NCBI GenBank assembly: GCA_030589175.1
Contig: JAUUWJ010000061.1
Span: forward strand, 1-5,580
DNA length: 5,580 nucleotides
Reading direction: 5' to 3'
From: Actinomycetes bacterium
Lineage (GTDB): Bacteria; Actinomycetota; Aquicultoria; SURF-47; JAUUWJ01
The position numbers were made by a program, and so were the translations under genes. The stretch's first letter is position 1; each line of letters starts with the position of its first letter. Below, piece after piece: positions 1 to 5,459 of the stretch. The notes under the pieces were generated by a model. That model was not told where the DNA came from and did no database searches. It saw only the letters and a list, made by a program, of their open reading frames with translations.

Positions 1-266
1 TTTCCAAACGCTTGGATTTAGAACTTAGCCAAGATAAAAAGAAGTCTTTAATGGAAAGGCTTAAAAACGATCCCCCCGAAAATATTATCGATCTTCAGGT
101 AAATAAGACTATTGACATCGACGGTGTTAAGTTTATATTGGAAGAAGGAAGTTGGCTCTTAGCCAGGCCTTCGGGAACCGAACCAATAGTTCGCATATAT
201 CTGGAAACAGACCAACTAGGAAAGTTAGAAGATTTAGAAGCATACGCAAAACATCTTTTATCCTAA
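1..266 (+). CDS. Phosphohexomutase (phosphoglucomutase/phosphomannomutase family), C-terminal end only
   Basis: This is the last 87 or so codons of a gene that begins before the window; the frame is open through position 1, so the TTG at 12 is not the real start. Enzymes of the alpha-D-phosphohexomutase family move phosphate between C1 and C6 of glucose, mannose or glucosamine in the cytoplasm and feed cell-wall and polysaccharide precursors. The visible part matches domain 4 of that family: the phosphate-binding loop RPSGTEP lies at bases 165-185, followed by IVRIYLE and a helical end ([13 protein letters not shown]) that closes the family fold. The catalytic serine, metal loop and sugar-specificity loop are outside the window, so I cannot choose between PGM, PMM and GlmM. 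The VanW-family gene starts 12 bases after the TAA stop, which suggests co-transcription. Confidence 0.93.
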   Translation, partial: SKRLDLELSQDKKKSLMERLKNDPPENIIDLQVNKTIDIDGVKFILEEGSWLLARPSGTEPIVRIYLETDQLGKLEDLEAYAKHLLS

Positions 267-278
267 AACGATACAAAC

Positions 279-2213
279 ATGGCAGATTATAAAAGGGTTG
301 CCAGCACCAAAAGGCGTAAGCGCAACAAGATAGATATATTAGATTGGCTTCGATTAACCAAAAATACCTTCACGAAAGTATGGTCACTTCGCGGCGGCCC
401 TTATTTCTTAAGCTTCGGGATCCTCGCTCTTGTGGTAATGTTGTTTGCCTATTCGGACATTACATTATCGGCAGGCAAGGTACATCATAACGTAAGTATT
501 GCTAACTACGGTATCGGAGGACAATCAAAAGAAGAAGCTGCTGTCGCACTAAAAAAGAGAGTGCAAGAAAACATAAGAAATAAAATAATATTTAAGTTTA
601 AGAAAAATAAGCTAGCAATATCTCCGGCAAACTTCGACTTATCGATTGATTACGAAAAAAGCGTTGAGAAGGCATTTGATTATGGACGTGACGAAGGGCC
701 GATATTAAACGCAAGTAAAAGATTCTTGGCTTGGTTTAGGTCCGCAAATATTAACCCCTTTTACAAAATTTCAAGAAGCAAAATTGACATATTCTTACAT
801 CAGATAGGAAAAGTTGATCACACGCCGGCTCGTAACGCATCGATAAGAATTAGGGGAGGGAAAGCTCGCTTAATAAAGCCGAAAAACGGTTTCGGGATAA
901 ATCGCAAAAAAACAGAACTAAAACTATTGGCTGCTCTGCTTAATCCTGAAGACATAAACGAGGTAAATTTAGAGGCAGAAAGGTTGTACGCAGATGTTAG
1001 CGAAGCGGATGCCAGAAGGGCGCTAGAAGAAGCCAAGATTCTTATTAGTAAACCGATTACCTTAGTGTATGGCAAGAAAAAATGGTCTATTGGCAAACAA
1101 AAAATAGTCACTCTATTTAAAACTAAAGTTGTTGATGACTCTTTAAAGGTTTTACTAGCAAAAGAAAAAACACTTGATTATATTGAGTTTCTTACGAAAT
1201 CACTAAACAAAAAGGCGAAACGCGCAAAGTTTTCAGTTAACGGAGCCTATGTATCTATCATTAAAAGTTCTGACGGTCTTGAAGTTGATAACAAAGAAAC
1301 TTATGAGAACTTGTTGGATGCTGGACAAAAGACTAGCGGTCGAAGCGCTTTAGTTTCTGCCAAAAAGAAAAAGCCCAGTAGAACGACAGAGGATGCTAAA
1401 AAGATGGGCATAAAAAAGCTTGTATCGACTTTTAGCACTTACTATAAACCGGGAAAACCGAGGGTAAAAAACATCCATCTTTTGACCCGGATTCTTGACG
1501 GACAGTTAATTGCCCCGGGAGAGAAATTCTCCTTCAATGATCGGATTGGAAAGAGGACGGAAAAAAGAGGTTTTGTTAAAGCACCGCAAATTGTAAAGGG
1601 TGAGTTGGTTGATGCAATCGGAGGAGGTATTTGCCAGGTTTCAACGACTATATTTAATACTGTCTTGCTGGCCGGATTTCCCATAGGCTCGCGAGTTCCC
1701 CATAGTTTATTTATAGATAGATATCCGGAGGGAAGAGATGCAGCCGTATCCTATCCGGGCCCTGATTTAACCTTTAGCAACGACACTGACACCTGGATTT
1801 TGATAAAAGGCGGTTATACGAGTTCGGGAATCAGCATATCTTTTTACGGAACTGATTATGACCGCAAGGTCACGTTTGAGACAGAACTCTCGGCCAAAAT
1901 ACCATATCCTAGAAAAGAGATTAAAGACAACAAGCTTGAGAAAGGAAAAAAGGTTGTTGAAGAAAAAGGAGTGATCGGAAGAAGATTTCGGGTTATCAGA
2001 CGCGTTGTAAAAGATGGTAAAGTTATCAGAGAAACAAAAATAAATTCGGTCTTTAAGCCAAAGCCTCGTATAGTAAGAGTCGGTACTAAATCAACTGAAG
2101 AAGAAAAAAAGAAGAAAGAAGAGGAAGAGAAAAAGAAAGAAGCGGCCAAAAAGAAAAAGGAAGAAGAGCAAAATCAAGAACTACCGCCAGAGCAGCCTCA
2201 AGAACAACAATAA
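279..2213 (+). CDS. VanW-family membrane-anchored cell-envelope protein with G5-like module
   Basis: A 644-residue protein. Residues 1-40 are basic and cytosolic, with one membrane segment at about 42-60 (signal anchor, no lipobox), so the rest should lie outside the membrane. Residues 65-300 look like the peptidoglycan-binding-type repeats that precede VanW domains (YoaR-like; GGQSKEEAAVAL at 80-91 and SEADARRALEEAK at 241-253). The VanW domain spans about 381-530, with APGEKFSFND (412-421), GGGICQVSTTIFN (448-460, Cys452) and VPHS (473-476). Residues 555-604 resemble a G5 module, as is usual after VanW. The tail from 605 is almost pure Lys/Glu, then Gln/Pro. The biochemical role of VanW domains is not settled; a cell-wall role is the family expectation. 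The ATG is 12 bases after the mutase stop and I see no good Shine-Dalgarno, so translation may be coupled. The start is supported by the basic stretch before the membrane segment. Confidence 0.9.
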   Translation: MADYKRVASTKRRKRNKIDILDWLRLTKNTFTKVWSLRGGPYFLSFGILALVVMLFAYSDITLSAGKVHHNVSIANYGIGGQSKEEAAVALKKRVQENIRNKIIFKFKKNKLAISPANFDLSIDYEKSVEKAFDYGRDEGPILNASKRFLAWFRSANINPFYKISRSKIDIFLHQIGKVDHTPARNASIRIRGGKARLIKPKNGFGINRKKTELKLLAALLNPEDINEVNLEAERLYADVSEADARRALEEAKILISKPITLVYGKKKWSIGKQKIVTLFKTKVVDDSLKVLLAKEKTLDYIEFLTKSLNKKAKRAKFSVNGAYVSIIKSSDGLEVDNKETYENLLDAGQKTSGRSALVSAKKKKPSRTTEDAKKMGIKKLVSTFSTYYKPGKPRVKNIHLLTRILDGQLIAPGEKFSFNDRIGKRTEKRGFVKAPQIVKGELVDAIGGGICQVSTTIFNTVLLAGFPIGSRVPHSLFIDRYPEGRDAAVSYPGPDLTFSNDTDTWILIKGGYTSSGISISFYGTDYDRKVTFETELSAKIPYPRKEIKDNKLEKGKKVVEEKGVIGRRFRVIRRVVKDGKVIRETKINSVFKPKPRIVRVGTKSTEEEKKKKEEEEKKKEAAKKKKEEEQNQELPPEQPQEQQ

Positions 2214-2235
2214 AATTAAAACTTTTTAAGATGAA

Positions 2236-2270
2236 CGTAGCTCGTAATTCGGCGTACGTGGTTCGCGTAA
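2236..2270. repeat. 7-base-period degenerate repeat array 1
   Basis: Five consecutive 7-base units, each opening with CG (at 2236, 2243, 2250, 2257 and 2264); examples are CGTAGCT, CGTAATT and CGTGGTT. It is the most degenerate of the six arrays and is recognised mainly by the strict spacing and by its likeness to the reverse complement of array 2. It lies just after the VanW-family stop codon in an otherwise AT-rich gap and stands out as GC-richer. Confidence 0.55.
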
Positions 2271-2314
2271 AACTTTTGAAATAAATTTTTCAGAAAATTA
2301 ATTTTTTCTTTATC

Positions 2315-2349
2315 ACGATTTACGATATACGATATACGAACCACGGCCT
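2315..2349. repeat. 7-base-period degenerate repeat array 2
   Basis: Five units in step: ACGATTT, two identical ACGATAT copies, ACGAACC and ACGGCCT. The ACG core is kept at every seventh base. It is in the opposite orientation to array 1, and the nine bases CGTGGTTCG at 2257-2265 have their exact complement here at 2337-2345. It sits just upstream of the proposed promoter for the nicotinamidase gene. Confidence 0.8.
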
Positions 2350-2357
2350 TTTAGGCT

Positions 2358-2387
2358 TTGCTTAAATAATCGCTAAAATGGTATATT
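2358..2387 (+). promoter_or_regulatory. Possible sigma70-type promoter for pncA
   Basis: A TTGCTT at 2358-2363 (three of six against TTGACA) and a TATATT at 2382-2387 (five of six against TATAAT) are 18 bases apart. Transcription would begin near 2394, about 30 bases before the ATG, at or inside the palindrome at 2396-2412. The -10 is good and the -35 mediocre; in AT-rich DNA such pairs arise by chance. Confidence 0.4.
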
Positions 2388-2395
2388 TTCAAACA

Positions 2396-2412
2396 AAAGC
2401 ATACTATGCTTT
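2396..2412. promoter_or_regulatory. Perfect 17-base palindrome, candidate operator of the NAD salvage genes
   Basis: AAAGCATA-C-TATGCTTT: two perfect 8-base arms around one central base, ending at 2412 directly before the GGGAA (2413-2417) that serves as ribosome binding site for the ATG at 2424. It overlaps the expected transcription start of the promoter proposed at 2358-2387, the usual place for a repressor operator. As RNA it could fold into a 7-bp hairpin with a 3-base loop beside the ribosome binding site. NAD-responsive repressors such as NrtR and NiaR are known to act on salvage genes; I cannot match this site to either. Confidence 0.5.
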
Positions 2413-2423
2413 GGGAATAATAA

Positions 2424-2948
2424 ATGGCTGGTAAAAGGGCATTAATAGTAATTGATATGATAAACGAGTTTGTCTGTGAAGGTGGCGTTTTAGTTGTGCC
2501 TGCCGCTAGAGATATTGTGCCATGTATTAAGAGGGAAATTGAAAAAGCTAGAGTAGAAGGATATCCGGTAATATACTTGGCCGATAATCACAGTGAAGAT
2601 GATCCGGAGTTTGAGCAGTTTGGACCGCATGCTTTAGAAGGAACTTGGGGTTCGAGAGTTATCGAAGAACTTGCTCCAAAAGAGGGAGAGCGGATAATAC
2701 CAAAAAAGCGATTCTCGGGTTTCTATCAAACCGAACTTGATCCATATCTAAAAGAGTTAGATGTAAACACGCTGATTTTAACAGGAGCGCTAACTAATAT
2801 TTGTGTATACTTCACGGCCGCGGATGCCAGAAACAGGGGACTGAGGGTTATTGTAAAACCTGATTGTATCGCTTCTCTGTCTAAAGAAACCGATAAGACT
2901 TTTCTTGCTCAAATGAAAACGGTTTTGGGAGTTGAAATATTAATTTGA
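2424..2948 (+). CDS. pncA: Isochorismatase-family cysteine hydrolase, probable nicotinamidase
   Basis: A 174-residue protein of normal length for small nicotinamidases, which cleave nicotinamide to nicotinate and ammonia in the cytoplasm. The three catalytic residues of the fold can be placed: Asp11 (ALIVIDMINEF), a lysine in PKKRFSGF (Lys94 or Lys95) and Cys127 in GALTNICVYFTAADA, next to the cis-peptide-type turn. Asp54 and His56 (LADNHS) with His69 (FGPHALEGTWG) fit the metal site of PncA enzymes such as the Pyrococcus type. The family also holds isochorismatases, ureidoacrylate and maleamate hydrolases, so the motifs alone give only the superfamily. The nicotinate phosphoribosyltransferase just downstream, the next enzyme in the pathway, makes nicotinamidase the best reading. 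The start is set by a GGGAA six bases upstream of the ATG. The protein is soluble with no signal peptide. Confidence 0.82.
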   Translation: MAGKRALIVIDMINEFVCEGGVLVVPAARDIVPCIKREIEKARVEGYPVIYLADNHSEDDPEFEQFGPHALEGTWGSRVIEELAPKEGERIIPKKRFSGFYQTELDPYLKELDVNTLILTGALTNICVYFTAADARNRGLRVIVKPDCIASLSKETDKTFLAQMKTVLGVEILI

Positions 2949-2997
2949 AAATATCTGTCGGGTTTATTAAGGAATAGGTTTCTTTATAACGTTCTTT

Positions 2998-3003
2998 TAT
3001 AAT
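2998..3003 (+). promoter_or_regulatory. Perfect TATAAT -10 element upstream of pncB
   Basis: A consensus TATAAT sits in the pncA-pncB gap. No respectable -35 hexamer lies 15-18 bases upstream (TAGGTT at 2975-2980 is poor), and no TG extension is present. If active it would start transcription near 3010, a few bases before the GGAG at 3019-3022. It may allow pncB and the channel gene to be transcribed apart from pncA. Confidence 0.35.
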
Positions 3004-3030
3004 TACAATTAAGCTTTTGGAGTGATATAT

Positions 3031-3072
3031 ATGTCGGAAATTAACCAACAACCAATAACCAATAACCAATAA
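3031..3072 (+). other. Possible 13-codon leader ORF before pncB
   Basis: An ATG at 3031 has a GGAG eight bases upstream (3019-3022), a far better initiation site than that of pncB itself. The frame encodes MSEINQQPITNNQ and ends with TAA at 3070-3072, seven bases before the pncB ATG and in another frame. Its last ten codons are made of the 7-base repeat of array 3. A ribosome ending here could restart at 3080, which would explain how pncB is translated without its own Shine-Dalgarno. Alternatively the peptide is an accident of repeat growth inside a leader. No evidence of conservation is available here. Confidence 0.3.
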
Positions 3073-3077
3073 CTAGA
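3043..3077. repeat. 7-base-period repeat array 3, abutting the pncB start codon
   Basis: Five units: AACCAAC, three identical AACCAAT copies and a diverged AACTAGA. It is the cleanest array in the window. It ends two bases before the pncB ATG at 3080, filling the place where a ribosome binding site should be, and its last unit carries the TAG that closes the pncB frame upstream. Confidence 0.92.
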
Positions 3078-3079
3078 TT

Positions 3080-4282
3080 ATGCCTTTCCATACGGCTTCT
3101 GACAAAGAAATAAAAGACGGAAAAATAACCGACGTATACTTCGAACGCGGAAAAAATATATTAGAAGGAAAAGGGATAAAAAAGAACGTAGTTGCCGAAA
3201 TAAGGGCAGCTGTTTTACCTGATGATTGGTCTTGGGCGGTTCTGGGAGGAGTAGAGGAAGCGGTAAGACTATTTGAGGGGCTGCCGGTAAACTGTCGTAG
3301 CTTACCTGAAGGTACGGTCTTTGAAGAAGAGGTGCCTGTTTTTTGGATCGAAGGCGAGTATACTTCTTGGGCGGTTTATGAGACAGCCGTGCTCGGTTTT
3401 CTATGCCAAGCTTCAGGCATTGTTACGAAAGCGGCTCGCTGTAAAATTGCCGCAGAAGAACGCCAAATATATAGTTTCGGTGCTCGAAGAATGCACCCGG
3501 CTATTGCGCCAATGATTGAAAGAGCGGCTTATATTGGAGGGGTAGACGGCGTGGCAACAACAGCGGCGGCAAAATTAATCGGCGAAATGCCAATTGGAAC
3601 TATGTCTCATTCAATTATTTTAGTTTTTGGAAACGAGACGGAAGCTTTTAAGGCGTTTAACGAAGTAATTGAGCCAAGCGTAAAACGAGTAGCTTTAGTC
3701 GATACGTTTAACGATGAGAAATTTGCTTCGATATCGGCAGCAGAAGCTTTAGGAAAAGATTTATATGCCGTAAGGCTTGATACACCAAGTTCTAGGCGGG
3801 GCGATTTTTATAAGATTTTACAAGAAGTACGTTGGGAACTTGATACAAGAGGCTACTCACATGTGAAAATCTTTATAAGCGGTGGCCTAGATGAATATGA
3901 GATAGAAGAGTTAAATGACTATGCTGATGCTTACGGAGTGGGGACGGCAATAAGTGCTGCCGACGTAGTCGATTTTTCATTAGATATTGTAGAAGTCGAA
4001 GGAAAACCTTTTGCCAAAAGAGGGAAGATGTCAGGCTCTAAAGAAGTATATCGCTGTGATGCATGTTTTGAAATGACGGTTTTGCCTATCAAAGAAGATC
4101 CGGGCGCTTGTTCTTGCAAGGAAGGCATATTTGAAAAGACATCCAAGGAAGTCATTAAACAAGGAAAAGTTTTGGAATTACCCCCGGCCAAAGTGATTAG
4201 AGAATATACTATGAGCCAGTTTGAATATCTTGATATCGATGAAGACCTAGAGTTGGAAATAGAAGAATTTGACGAGGAATAG
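3080..4282 (+). CDS. pncB: Nicotinate phosphoribosyltransferase
   Basis: A 400-residue enzyme that joins nicotinate and PRPP, with ATP hydrolysis, to make nicotinate mononucleotide in the Preiss-Handler salvage route. The opening FHTASDKEIKDGKITDVYF is typical of short archaeal and bacterial NAPRTases. FGARRMHP (133-140) is the substrate-binding stretch; GTMSHS (173-178) carries the likely phosphorylated histidine, His177; RLDTPSSRRGD (232-242), ISGGLDE (266-272) and GVGTAIS (286-292) form the phosphate and ribose side of the barrel. Cys326, Cys329, Cys344 and Cys346 (CDAC and CSC) form a probable zinc knuckle as described for the Thermoplasma enzyme. The last 20 residues are strongly acidic. 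The ATG at 3080 is preceded in frame by TAG at 3074, so the start cannot lie further up; it has no Shine-Dalgarno. It follows the nicotinamidase by 131 bases and its TAG stop touches the next ATG. Confidence 0.94.
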   Translation: MPFHTASDKEIKDGKITDVYFERGKNILEGKGIKKNVVAEIRAAVLPDDWSWAVLGGVEEAVRLFEGLPVNCRSLPEGTVFEEEVPVFWIEGEYTSWAVYETAVLGFLCQASGIVTKAARCKIAAEERQIYSFGARRMHPAIAPMIERAAYIGGVDGVATTAAAKLIGEMPIGTMSHSIILVFGNETEAFKAFNEVIEPSVKRVALVDTFNDEKFASISAAEALGKDLYAVRLDTPSSRRGDFYKILQEVRWELDTRGYSHVKIFISGGLDEYEIEELNDYADAYGVGTAISAADVVDFSLDIVEVEGKPFAKRGKMSGSKEVYRCDACFEMTVLPIKEDPGACSCKEGIFEKTSKEVIKQGKVLELPPAKVIREYTMSQFEYLDIDEDLELEIEEFDEE

Positions 4283-5272
4283 ATGAAAAGATGGAATAGA
4301 CTCCTAGTAGTAGTAGTTATTCTACTCATTGTAATATTCATAGGAACTTTTGGATATTGGTTTATTGAGCCTATTTCTTTGCTAGACGCTTTATATATGA
4401 CCGTAATCACGATTTCTACGGTCGGTTTTCGCGAAGTTGTCCCTCTATCTGTAGCCGGAAAAGTTTTTACAATATTTTTGATAATTATTGGCGTAGCAAC
4501 GGTTTTGAATATTGTGGGAACTTTTCTCAATGTTTCGCTAGAAGAATTTCTTAAAAATCGATTCGGGAGGAGAAGGATGGAAAAAAGAATTAACAGGATT
4601 AAGAATCATTTTATTATTGCCGGCTATGGCCGCGTCGGGCAAAATGTAGTTTCTGAACTTATTAAAGCAGATAAGGATTTTGTGGTTATCGAAAGCGATG
4701 CGGACAAGATATCTGATCTGGAAGAGCAGGGAAGCGTCTATGTGGAAGGCGATGCAACGGATGATAGTATAATCGAAAAAGCAGGCATAGGAAAAGCACA
4801 GGGCTTGATAGCCGCTCTGGGAAATGATGCCGATAATGTGTTCATTGTGCTCACGGCTAAAAGGGCAAGGCCTGACATATTTATTGTTGCCAGGGCCAAT
4901 ACGACAGAAGCTATCGAAAAACTAAAAACTGCCGGAGCAAGCAGGGTAGTCTCTCCACCTATCATAGGAGGGAAGAGAATAGCGACAATGCTTCTGAGGC
5001 CCGCGGTAAGCGACGTTCTTGATCTTGTGAGCCATGGCGAAAAATTAAAATATCGATTAGAAGAAATTGAAATAGGCAAATCCTCGCAGATAGCTAATAA
5101 AACTATTTCAGATTCGAATATTAGAGGAAAAACAGGTTCAATGATTTTAGCTGTTAAAAGAGGAGAGGATTTCAATACTAATCCTGATATTAATACAGTA
5201 TTAAAAGGCGGAGACTTATTGATTGTAATAGGAACGCAGGCACAGCTGGAAACATTAGAAGAAATGGCATAA
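4283..5272 (+). CDS. Two-TM potassium-channel-like protein with RCK (TrkA-N/TrkA-C) domain
   Basis: A 329-residue protein with the layout of MthK-type channels. TM1 is at about 7-25, a pore helix at 33-44, the filter TVGFRE at 46-51 and TM2 at about 59-84. A basic linker (KNRFGRRRMEKR, 91-102) leads to a cytosolic RCK N-domain from 108, with the Rossmann loop GYGRVGQNV (114-122) and an acidic Glu137 at the end of strand 2, which favours NAD over NADP. The RCK C-domain covers about 255-327. Such proteins form tetramers that pass K+ when the RCK ring binds its ligand. The filter departs from TVGYGD: Arg50 replaces the second glycine, so K+ selectivity is not assured. The ATG directly follows the pncB stop, with GAGG five bases upstream inside pncB, so the two are translationally linked. 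It is followed by convergent tuf. Confidence 0.9.
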   Translation: MKRWNRLLVVVVILLIVIFIGTFGYWFIEPISLLDALYMTVITISTVGFREVVPLSVAGKVFTIFLIIIGVATVLNIVGTFLNVSLEEFLKNRFGRRRMEKRINRIKNHFIIAGYGRVGQNVVSELIKADKDFVVIESDADKISDLEEQGSVYVEGDATDDSIIEKAGIGKAQGLIAALGNDADNVFIVLTAKRARPDIFIVARANTTEAIEKLKTAGASRVVSPPIIGGKRIATMLLRPAVSDVLDLVSHGEKLKYRLEEIEIGKSSQIANKTISDSNIRGKTGSMILAVKRGEDFNTNPDINTVLKGGDLLIVIGTQAQLETLEEMA

Positions 5273-5277
5273 GTGCA

Positions 5278-5312
5278 GATGTTGGATGTTAGATTTTGGA
5301 CGTTTGATAAAG
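5278..5312. repeat. 7-base-period degenerate repeat array 4
   Basis: Units GATGTTG, GATGTTA, GATTTTG and GACGTTT in step, with a diverged fifth (GATAAAG). GA is kept at every seventh base, and the first three units differ from each other at one or two positions. It begins five bases after the channel stop codon. Confidence 0.75.
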
Positions 5313-5314
5313 AA

Positions 5315-5349
5315 AAAACTTGAAACTAGAAACGAGAAATAGGAATTAA
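5315..5349. repeat. 7-base-period degenerate repeat array 5
   Basis: Core units GAAACTA, GAAACGA and GAAATAG, flanked by the more diverged AAAACTT and GAATTAA in the same step. It starts two bases after array 4 but has a different unit and the opposite orientation when the shared GTT core is used as guide. The outer units are judgement calls in A-rich DNA. Confidence 0.75.
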
Positions 5350-5364
5350 ATCATTTAACATATG

Positions 5365-5420
5365 TCAATAAAAATTATTGCTCTTTGTACCTTGATCATT
5401 GCTTATTGAATTTTTCTTTT
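5365..5420. terminator. Weak terminator-like region between convergent channel and tuf genes
   Basis: TCAATAA at 5365-5371 can pair either with TTATTG at 5375-5380 (six pairs, AAA loop) or with TTATTGA at 5403-5409, which is followed on the + strand by a T-rich run at 5411-5420. Both stems are nearly all A-T and would be weak. This is the only place in the gap that resembles an intrinsic terminator for the channel gene. I see no strong one for tuf. Confidence 0.25.
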
Positions 5421-5424
5421 CTCT

Positions 5425-5459
5425 GAACTACGGATCCCTAACTCCGAACTATGAACTAC
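5425..5459. repeat. 7-base-period degenerate repeat array 6, overlapping the tuf stop codon
   Basis: Units GAACTAC, GGATCCC, TAACTCC, GAACTAT and GAACTAC lie in step; the second is the most diverged. The final unit (5453-5459) contains the complement of the tuf TAG stop (5456-5458), so repeat and gene share bases. Confidence 0.75.

Noticed and set aside
12..266. Short separate gene starting at TTG 12
   Set aside because: The frame is open to the window edge and the protein is the end of a phosphohexomutase, so this is a truncated longer gene.
2291..2310. AGAAAATTAATTTTTTCT hairpin as terminator
   Set aside because: The stem is nearly all A-T with no GC core and would be too weak; such complementarity is common in AT-rich gaps.
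2346..2359. GCCT-TTT-AGGC hairpin as terminator of the VanW-family gene
   Set aside because: The stem is only four pairs and the T-run after it is three bases long.
2881..3069. Antisense open frame covering the pncA end and array 3
   Set aside because: It overlaps the conserved pncA C-terminus, and its first residues (MVIGYWLLVN) are simply translated repeat.
3043..3077. Short direct repeats as a CRISPR array
   Set aside because: Units are seven bases, follow one another without spacers, and no cas gene is present.
4418..4435. Channel as a pseudogene because of the odd filter
   Set aside because: The frame is intact over 329 codons, with complete pore, Rossmann loop and RCK C-domain and a good ribosome binding site.
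3931..4530. Antisense open frame of 199 codons across the pncB-channel junction
   Set aside because: It overlaps two well-supported genes on the other strand, and its protein is low-complexity Ser/Thr/Ile-rich with no recognisable motif, as expected of a shadow frame.
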